A stretch of 64,000 bases of DNA. It comes from Prochilodus magdalenae. Lineage: Eukaryota > Chordata > Actinopteri > Characiformes > Prochilodontidae. Below, in pieces: positions 47,901-64,000 of the stretch. Position 1 is the first letter of the stretch; each line of letters begins with the position of its first letter. A program made the translations under genes and the position numbers. The stretch is from NCBI GenBank assembly GCA_024036415.1, contig JAMWET010001299.1, positions 1-64,000 of the forward strand. The letters are read 5' to 3'. The notes beneath the pieces were generated by a model that worked only from the letters and a program-made list of their open reading frames with translations, made no database searches and was not told the origin of the DNA.

Positions 47901-49084
47901 TCATTACTGTAGGCTCAGGGAATTGAACCGGCGACCCTCCGGTCACAAGGCTGGTTCCCTAACCTCCAGCCCACGACTGCCCCACAAAACGGAACAAAAA
48001 CAGTCCAGAATAATTTTAACTTGGCTCCAGCCTCTCTCAAGCCCTTAGAATGAATCAGGCTGTTTTGCTACTGTGTCTTTAAGGCTGAACTATGTAAATG
48101 AGCTGTGTTCTGATTGGTTGCCCTGTTTTATTTCTTTTTCTGAAAGTAGTAAGGACTCCTTTTATACCTTCACTCTTATAACCAGTGTGAATGGGGGGAG
48201 CTAAACTGCTGCAGGCTAGGCTGGATAGTTGAGAATATTTTTTAATGACCTCCCAGAAACGGGAATTTAAAGTAGGTTGCTTGTGCAGGTTTTGGATGGT
48301 ATGTTATGAAACTGTAGCAGTATTTATCGCACATCAGATCCAGCATTTAGTTTTATGCACCTTTTAAAATCGTGACTTTACATAACCAAGAATCCCATGC
48401 AGCCGGGTAAACCCAGCCATGGACTGGCTGCAAACAATTTATGACCAAAGGTGAGCTGAAGGAAGGTGAGAAAGATCCCCTGCTCGGAGATGCTTTATGA
48501 ATACCAGCTTTGTTGCAGATTGTTTTCTTAGTTCCTTTATTTACACTAAAGGGTAATAAAGAGAAACGCATGGTGTTCTGGTTATCACAGCATCAGTATA
48601 GTCATATAGCTTATCTAACATGCTTAAAACACCCAATAGCACTTTGTGTAATTTATTTTGACACTTTTAAATGAAACATAACTCCCTCTTACTGTATTGT
48701 GCATCATGGAATGTCATGGTTTTGCCCTAAGGGTGAAAGGGGTAATGAAAAGAACAGATACTTGGTTATTCAGACTTTCCTGATTTGGATTTGTACCACA
48801 AAACTTGCTGCCTGTTCGTTTGAGTAAAACAGCTAACCTGTTTGATTTAAAGTAGCCTGAGTTATAAGCAGGATGAACCCTACTTGTATGTTACTGTATG
48901 CTGATGTGTCCTCTGGTTTGTTTCCCTGTGCCAGAATGACGGCATGGACAAAGCTCTCCGCTCTTCCCAAGCCTTCTTCTCTCAACTGCAAGACCAAGTC
49001 AAGAGCCAGATCAAAGGCTCAAAGGACCAGGCTGGCAAGAAGAAGAAACAGAAGGAGCTTTCTGTCAGCAAACTAAAGCTATAG
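39306..49084 (+). CDS. mphosph10: U3 small nucleolar ribonucleoprotein MPP10 (11 exons, 681 aa)
   Basis: MPP10 forms a complex with IMP3 and IMP4 in the U3 snoRNP/SSU processome, needed in the nucleolus for early cleavages that make 18S rRNA. Coding exons: 39,306-39,379; 41,121-41,829; 43,562-43,713; 43,828-43,990; 44,754-44,895; 45,011-45,078; 45,166-45,303; 46,624-46,734; 46,829-46,936; 47,126-47,356; 48,935-49,084. All are bounded by GT/AG with matching phases, giving 681 aa, equal to human MPHOSPH10. Exon 2 carries [12 protein letters not shown], the [13 protein letters not shown] block, then a long Asp/Glu tract (41,350-41,490) and [16 protein letters not shown]. Exons 5-7 hold the conserved [35 protein letters not shown] and [13 protein letters not shown]. 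Exon 10 has a Lys/Arg-rich likely nuclear/nucleolar signal. The end is [10 protein letters not shown]. It shares its promoter side with mcee and converges on mtmr10. Confidence 0.97.
40336..40455. mobile_element. Small palindromic MITE in mphosph10 intron 1
   Basis: 'tttctcaaccctggtcctgg' at the left pairs as an imperfect inverted repeat with 'ccaggaccagtgttcagaaa' at the right, spanning about 118 bp with no coding content. This is a common teleost MITE type; I do not name the family. Confidence 0.6.
40747..40857 (-). mobile_element. MITE-like repeat in mphosph10 intron 1, inverted copy
   Basis: The reverse complement (ggtctctattcctagtcctg ... cctgcagagactac) matches the sequence at about 53,097-53,215 (ctgttccaggagatatacc, cctgcagagtctagttcc). 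They are two copies of one small repeat in opposite orientations. Confidence 0.5.
41907..41965 (+). repeat. (CA)n and (TA)n microsatellite in mphosph10 intron 2
   Basis: (AC)n of about 24 bp at 41,909-41,931 is followed by TA-rich dinucleotide repeats (41,935-41,960). It lies just downstream of exon 2. Confidence 0.85.
42251..42505. mobile_element. MITE with about 36-bp terminal inverted repeats
   Basis: The left terminus 'catatcctcgctgtccaata' (42,251) continues to 'catgtatctcca'. It is the reverse complement, with a few mismatches, of the right terminus 'ttggagatacttgtttttct' followed by 'ttggacagcgacgatatg' (to 42,505). The 255-bp element has no coding content and lies in mphosph10 intron 2. 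The right-end motif also appears at about 12,991. I could not assign a target duplication or a superfamily. Confidence 0.72.
42740..43100. mobile_element. DNA transposon remnant with mariner-type right end
   Basis: The right terminus 'ggtcataataatgtgacttg' followed by acagtgta (43,072-43,100) matches the terminus of the MITE at 36,495-36,676. The body (about 42,780-43,030) contains transposase-like sequence in antisense with stops. The left end was not found. It is in mphosph10 intron 2. Confidence 0.45.
45595..45900 (-). pseudogene. Tc1/mariner transposase fragment in mphosph10 intron 7
   Basis: On the minus strand near 45,760 the frame reads [20 protein letters not shown] then [13 protein letters not shown]. 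This is the first catalytic-Asp (FSDE) region of a Tc1-type transposase. It is short and interrupted, with no terminal repeats assigned. It could belong to the same family as the fragment at 29,440-29,830, since they cover different parts of such a gene. Confidence 0.7.
47690..47990 (+). repeat. Interspersed repeat, longer copy, in mphosph10 intron 10
   Basis: It begins 'ttgatcccacagtgaggaaa' and passes through 'gggcagtgagcacactt', 'ggagcggtgggcagccct' and 'gccttgctcaagggcacctc'. It ends with a 'ggtcacaaggctggttccct' block. The middle matches the partial copy at 31,190-31,335. The final block superficially resembles tRNA B-box sequence but no tRNA fold is evident. Confidence 0.7.
48057..48240 (+). 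repeat. Octamer/CCAAT dispersed repeat, copy in mphosph10 intron 10
   Basis: 'tactgtgtctttaaggctg', then 'atgtaaatgagc', then 'gttctgattggttgccctg', and finally 'gagctaaactgctgcaggct'. This is the same block order as at 4,598-4,750. Confidence 0.5.
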
Positions 49085-49167
49085 CTGCAGTTGTGAAATA
49101 TTGTGTACAGTTTTTCTTTAAAAGATGGCAATAATCTGAATGTGTCTTACACAAGTTCCTCATTTCT

Positions 49168-49173
49168 ATTAAA
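49168..49173 (+). terminator. Candidate polyadenylation signal of mphosph10
   Basis: ATTAAA, 84 bases after the mphosph10 stop codon, the first good hexamer on the plus strand. Confidence 0.5.
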
Positions 49174-49494
49174 ATTGTCATATTTAAAAGAAAGAGTTAC
49201 ACACTGCACGTTTTTGTTTTTAGGCTGTTCTAGGGACTGGAGAAATGATCAAGCCTGTCCGGAGCTGTCAGGTCTATTAAAGGGGGTCTGTTAAAATGTC
49301 TTTACCAGCGGTCATCATGTCTACACTCAGTTAATCAATCAGTCAGTTTTTTATGTGCTGTCTAAAAGTACCAGTGGAGATGTTTTTGATGATGGTAAAA
49401 GAGTGATAGTGTGGACACCTGCATCATCTTACATGACCTCTCTTTCCAAAGTCATGGGGATTTATTAAGAGTTCACCCCTCTGTGGCTATAACA

Positions 49495-49700
49495 GATTCC
49501 GCTCCTCTGGAAAAGCTTTCCACAAGGTTTTGAAATGTGCCTGTGGGAGTATATGCCCATTCAATCAAGAGCTTCTGTGAGATCAGGCACTGATGCTGCA
49601 GGAGGAGTGCTGGCTTTCATCTCAACAGTGGTGAGTGGGGTTGAGCTCAGGGCTTTGTGGAGGCTGGAAGTTTCTCTAAAATTCAGCATTCCATATTTAA
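49495..49700 (-). mobile_element. Tc1-like transposon fragment, antisense
   Basis: Plus-strand blocks 'gaaaagctttccacaaggtt', 'gtatatgcccattcaatcaa', 'tgagatcaggcactgatgct' and 'gtggggttgagctcagggct' have the order of the antisense strand of Tc1-like transposase 3' coding sequence common in fish. The frame is broken. It lies just beyond the mphosph10 3' end. Confidence 0.6.
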
Positions 49701-52700
49701 CCACTAGGATTTACTTTGGTTTACATTTTGATGGTTTTAACTAATTTGAATTTGACAAAAGTTCCCTCGTTAAAGGCAGACACGAAGCCCGCAGTGTTCT
49801 TAATGATTTCAATGGATTTCTCTCTGGGGGATTAAACATCCAGACTGTTTAATCAGAGAAGTGTTCTTATGACTTTCAATTTGGGCATAAAATGATCATT
49901 TTCGTTATAAAGTGCCATTTAACACTGCCACAACGATTACAGGATTAGAGACCTCCTGAAGACTCGGTTCATAAAAAGAGCGTACTGGGATCAGCAACCA
50001 CCAAAGAGCAGATTGCTGCGTTAACTAGTCAGAAGAGGGTGCTAGGGAGTCATCAGCATGGGAGGACAAACTTCAGTGAGAGCTCAATGGACCGGGGCAA
50101 AAAAAATCAGACCCGTGTGAAGAATCAGTTCTTTTTTTTTTTTATTTATTATTATTCACAACAAAGTAAATCAGAAGCATTACGTTGTGCATAGTGGCTC
50201 ACAGGCAGGCTCCACAGACCTGGTACTGCTGGAAAAGCCCCAATGGAGTTAATCACAGCCCTTTGGGCACACAAGAGCCTGTTAGGGAGCCTAACTGGCC
50301 AACTGCTGCTATCTAAAAACCTGCAATGCACACAATGCCCTTCCAGATACGGCTCACATTCAGAGCTTTGGAATGATGTTAGGAGTTTTGCCCTTAGATG
50401 AAGGAGAGGGAAATCTCGTAAGGCATCGCTTAGTGGCAGAAAGATGAAAACCAGGATCTCAGAAAAGCAAGGCACAGAGGATTGGAACCAGTAACCCTGT
50501 TTCAGCCTCTTTTGCATATTTGAATAAATATCAGCGCTGTTGTGAGGAAAAAACTAACTCAAAATATGTTGAAAATCAAGCACAACTTTCATACTCTCAA
50601 CACCATTGAGTGCACTGCATTAGTGGTAATCACAAACTACTAGTTCATGGGGGAAAACAGTACCTTATTTAAGACCAATAAAAAAGTAAAAGAAATTATT
50701 ACATTTCTGTCCAAAGTGCGCCCAAACCAAAATCACAATCTTACTATGGGCTTTAGTTAATGTCTCTAAGGAAGGCTACATATCAAGTGATAAAAAGAAA
50801 CAGGAGAGGTTTTTAGGGACCCATATCCCACATTTTCCCTCATGATGAATGATTACAAACGCCAAAAACAGTTTATTTTTGCATGATCTGCTTTTAACCT
50901 TTTTCTTACTGCACTTTTAAAGGGGACCCATTAGCTCATCTCCAGTGTTTATCATGTGAGGTTTGGGATCTACTACAACAGGGCAAAGTTTCTCATACGG
51001 TAAATCAGTATTCACCCTCTGTCCGAAATGCTCTGTTAGAGCTCCTGTGCCTTTATACCCTGGCTTCCAATGATTGTCAGCTTGCCCATTCTGTTGTGAT
51101 TGGTCAACCTCAGGAGCTGCACCACAAAGGATACATGACGAAATTTGTCCTGGAATGTGGCCACATGGTGTGGTGAGTGGGAGGGGCATGTGAGTATTAT
51201 GGACCGTAACACACATTTTCAGAGGAACTGTTCTGCCTTGGGTTTATTCAGGCCACTGCCCATTCTTTCAGTACAGGCTGCTGCTGCTGTTGCCCTTGAT
51301 AAAGGGGGCAGGGTAAGACTGAACCCCTACACCCCCTTGAAATAACAGGTGCTATCTTGGTTTACACTGTGTATGTAATCTGTGGCGACATCCTGCTACA
51401 TGTTTCTACACCACTGGGACTGTTTTTACAATGGGGTCAGTTCAGCAATATCAGTTTTAGCCAGAGTCCCATTTTGAAAGTCAGGTAGACTTGATCCCGT
51501 TTCGCAAGCTAGACTGGAGTGACTGTAGATGGGCAGTAGGGACTGTTACGAGATGATGTCACCTTGCAACAGCGAAATTCAAATGAAGCATTTCAGGCAG
51601 CTGAGAAAACTGGTATTAGTGGGAGAGTGGTGTTCACTTTGAGCTTTATAACCCTGCTTGAACACACAAAATGTTATACAACCCAGAAAAGCATCATAGA
51701 TCCCCTTTAAGATTTGCGTATGTTAATGACCTCTGTTCTGATTGGCTATAAAAGTTAAATATAAAAACAAGCTTTTTTTTTGCAGCTTAGGGACTGAGGA
51801 GTGAACAGTAGGTCATGAAACTAACAGTGTATATAATCAAATAAGCAAGAACAAAAACATGATATGGGCCCTTTAACATAAAAGGAGGTAACAAGTGCCG
51901 TTTAACAATAGAACCATCAACCTACCTTTCAAAAATTCTCAGTTTTCTAAATCTAAACTACTTTGATGTTAATTCACTATGTGCCTGTCAGGACACTGTG
52001 CACTCCGCTGCTGTGCCAAATCAACCAGTTGACTGGCGACAGCAGTATTCAGTCACCTTGAGCAGCCATCGTGTGCTTCTGTAGGAAGGAATCTTAACGG
52101 ACAGGCCCAGCCTGAGGGAGAGATCACTGCGAGTGCACAGTTGTCACCTGCGTTTTGGGGTTAGTGTGGGGAATTCCTGACATTACCCACATAATTCACA
52201 ATTTTGGTTATTCATTTTACAACAAAGCTAGTCAGACCTTACCAGAAGGCCCTCGAAAAATCTATATACCTATAAACTATAGAACTTTACATGCTAAAAT
52301 AAAGTGTTAAAAGTCTCTACCACAGATTTAATATACAGTCCTACTTTCCTCATCATAATGCCATACTGCACAAACCAGAGAAACATAACAGTATCTGCAG
52401 CTTAGAAAAAGTGAAACTATATCCAAACTCTGAAAACAATGTGTGCGGATTGAGCCATACAGATAATCTTGTGCAAAAAAAAAAAAAAAAAAAGAAGACT
52501 TAACAATCACACCAGCTTCAGTAAATCAAAACGCACAGCAATAAAAAAAAGCTGACGCCCAAGACCAGGAGTGTCCACACTTGCACAACACCTCAACACC
52601 ACAACCTCAACCACAGTCAGGCTAGCATTTCTCAATCTCCCTTTCAAAGCCTGCAACACCAACACAGTGCTTCAGGATTCTTCAACAGACACCATCAGAA

Positions 52701-52754
52701 CCACCACCACCTGATTAAGTTTGCTGGGTGTTTTCTGGTGGTCTCCTACACTGT
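49701..52754. other. Intergenic region between convergent mphosph10 and mtmr10
   Basis: No exon recognised. Contains a T-rich/TTA run at about 50,130-50,160 (AATAAA-type hexamers on the minus strand), an octamer/CCAAT repeat copy at about 51,700-51,770, and a 19-base poly-A at 52,475-52,493. Part of the right side may be mtmr10 3'UTR, but I could not place its polyadenylation site. The minus frame 50,152-50,517 (121 codons) has no domain I recognise. Confidence 0.45.
51695..51775 (+). repeat. Octamer/CCAAT dispersed repeat, short copy
   Basis: 'ccctttaagatttgcgtatg', then 'ttaatgacctctgttctgat' and 'tggctataaa', parallels the start of the copies at 4,598 and 48,057. Confidence 0.4.
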
Positions 52755-52759
52755 ATTAG

Positions 52760-52890
52760 AACATTCTCCACTCATTAATACTACTCTAGAAGGCTCTACC
52801 CTCATTTACACTCTTCCAGAATCTCTCTACTCATTCACACTGTTCCAGAATGCTCATCGCTCATTCACACTGTACTAGAACCTACTCCCT
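52760..52890 (+). repeat. Short tandem repeat, about 30-bp unit, about 4 copies
   Basis: Each unit resembles 'ctcattcacactgttccaga' plus about 10 more bases, with the last copies most similar. A reverse-complementary block ('ctagaacaatgtgaatgaag') lies at about 53,319-53,340. Confidence 0.65.
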
Positions 52891-53096
52891 ACATTGATTC
52901 TAGACATTGGCAATGGTCAAAATGGGATCACCTATTGCATTTTAGGGCACTGTTTCAATGGTGACTTTCTCAGAGTGTCTGAATCATAAATTAAATGGTG
53001 ATTTTGAAGGCCAGGAGTGTTGGATTTGAACTCTTCAGGGTAGTTAATTTCCTTGTCCTAGAACAATGTAAAGTGGGGGGGGGGGCTTTTAGAACA

Positions 53097-53215
53097 GTTG
53101 TCAACAATCTCTGTTCCAGGAGATATACCTTCCTGCAGAGTCTAGTTCCGACACAGCTGGCCACACCAGTGTCATCTAATTAACATCTTTAGAAGTCCCT
53201 GATTGGCTGGATCAG
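53097..53215 (+). mobile_element. MITE-like repeat downstream of mtmr10
   Basis: 'tctctgttccaggagatata' and 'ccttcctgcagagtctagtt' match the reverse complement of 40,747-40,857. It lies in the probable 3' flank or 3'UTR of mtmr10. Confidence 0.5.
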
Positions 53216-53775
53216 ATGTATGAGTGGTGGTAGGGGAGAGAACAGCATGTTAGCTACAGCCTGAGACTAAATAAACAGAAATGTAGTTCTTCAGGAAGTG
53301 GGTTGGTGAGAAGTGTTCTAGAACAATGTGAATGAAGGAGAACATTCTAGTGAATTCCAACAGTAGGTACCTTAAGCAACGGCTACAGCAGGAATAGGGA
53401 AAACTGTACGGTCTCGCTCATGTTTTGCTACACCAGTCTGACCCCAAAATACAATATTTAAGTAAGTTAACTTTTTTAGCTTTGTTGTTTGTTGAATTAC
53501 AATTAATCTATAATTAGTAACAGCACGGTTAGTCCAACGTGTTCAACGCCAAGAAACTAGTAATTAAAAGAAACTGATTAATTCAGATCCATTTTTCTGA
53601 AGACACGTATCCAGTAAAGACTCTCAAATACTTCAGTACTGCAGTCATGTGATTTTGGTTTCCTTGGCTACAGCAATAACACAGAGTTCCATCCCTACAG
53701 CCGTCACAGTTTAAAATCCCTGTTTGGGCCAGTGTACCATGGGAAGATGAAAGCCTCTGGTCATCCTGTATGATA

Positions 53776-63198
<9,423 letters not shown>

Positions 63199-64000
63199 CT
63201 GTGCACACATGTCCCTTGTATTATTTGTTCAATTTTGTATAACAATAATAATATAATTCATTTAATATATAATAATAGTGTATTGATTTATTAATTGTCT
63301 AATGGTATGGAATTTCATTCACACTTATTTGTGCCTTTGGACTTGGTTTGTGTCTCAGTCTAGCTGTTTGAATGTTCCAGTGTTTTGAAGGGTCTCTTTC
63401 ACGTGAACATAAACCTTTCACACTTTTTTATAAGCGTTTCTTTCATGGACAGAATGCATTTGCATTAAATCACCTATTTAACCTATAGCTTTTTATCATC
63501 TCCCACTCATAGAGAAGTTCTAAAGAGTGCTACAGCCTGGACTCTTGTGAATGAAGTATAACGTAAGGCAGTCGATCACAGCTGAGGTCTTTTACATATA
63601 TCAGTCTTAAAGGCACAGTAACAAAAACATAAACAAACATTACAAATAAATGGCAGAAGGGAATTCCTATAAAACGCTTTGATAACTTGCTTATAAAAGG
63701 TGCAACATCAATAAGAGTTATTCTTATTCTTAGTTTACTGTGGTGCTCTTGAATTCAGTCTCACTGTTCTGCATCCTATACACTGTGTAGTGGGTCTGTA
63801 AGGTAGTTGAGTAAGTAGATTCACAGTTTTAATCACAAATAAGGAGTTTCAATTTAAAGACTAATAGTTAATGACCATATATCCTTTTATGTTCTACAAG
63901 TATTACATTTTCTTAACCTAAATTCAACTTAAGATGTTTTTTTGTTGTTTTATGAATCAAAAATAGTCATCATTTATTTTTACATGACCATTTTATCTCT
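63199..64000 (-). other. mtmr10 intron, 5' side beyond the window
   Basis: AT-rich intronic sequence upstream of exon 63,198-63,051. No further mtmr10 exon was recognised, so the preceding exon lies outside the window. Confidence 0.6.

Noticed and set aside
47917..47985. Possible tRNA-like sequence (ggttccctaacc near a gaaccgg block)
   Set aside because: No cloverleaf or A box at the required distance; it belongs to an interspersed repeat also seen at 31,190.
50152..50517. 121-codon minus ORF near T-rich sequence, possibly a retrogene
   Set aside because: No protein family recognised and no target duplication; left as unexplained non-coding DNA.

Overview
The window is vertebrate genomic DNA, almost certainly from a ray-finned fish. 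The evidence is intron-containing genes with GT-AG junctions, an AT-rich and moderately CpG-depleted background, many microsatellites, and fish-type repeats (L2 LINE tails, Tc1/mariner and hAT remnants, MITEs). The repeat repertoire would suit an otophysan fish such as a characiform or catfish, but that is an inference. There are no operons, CRISPR arrays, phages or plasmid features.

Layout. Positions 1 to about 26,700 hold no protein-coding exon that I can recognise. They contain repeats: a G26 homopolymer, microsatellites, a diverged repeat pair split by an L2 LINE fragment, a dead hAT transposase fragment, a well-delimited solo LTR at 14,019-14,673, two minisatellites, and over 1 kb of polypyrimidine. 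A few stretches look like conserved non-coding elements. At about 26,780-27,170 lies a GC-rich, promoter-like island with CCAAT and GC boxes and a plausible first-exon splice donor on each strand; I could not identify the genes it serves. From 28.3 to 35 kb there are more CNE-like segments and a nearly full-length but broken Tc1/mariner transposon (32,655-34,321).

The right half holds three well-supported genes. mcee (methylmalonyl-CoA epimerase, minus strand, 3 exons, 175 aa) and mphosph10 (U3 snoRNP protein MPP10, plus strand, 11 exons, 681 aa) are head to head with 518 bp between their start codons, the same arrangement as in human. mtmr10 (myotubularin-related pseudophosphatase, minus strand) converges on mphosph10. 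Its last 10 coding exons (580 codons) are in the window and its 5' part lies beyond position 64,000. All exon phases in the three genes are mutually consistent, so each set of junctions reads through without a frameshift.

The genes do not form one pathway: mcee acts in mitochondrial propionate catabolism, mphosph10 in nucleolar 18S rRNA processing, and mtmr10 is a catalytically dead phosphoinositide-phosphatase relative. I did not find a new multi-gene system. The most unusual single signal is in mtmr10: one splice acceptor is abutted by a (CT)n microsatellite of about 160 bp, giving an AG-free zone of about 240 nt that reaches back to a near-consensus branch-point sequence.
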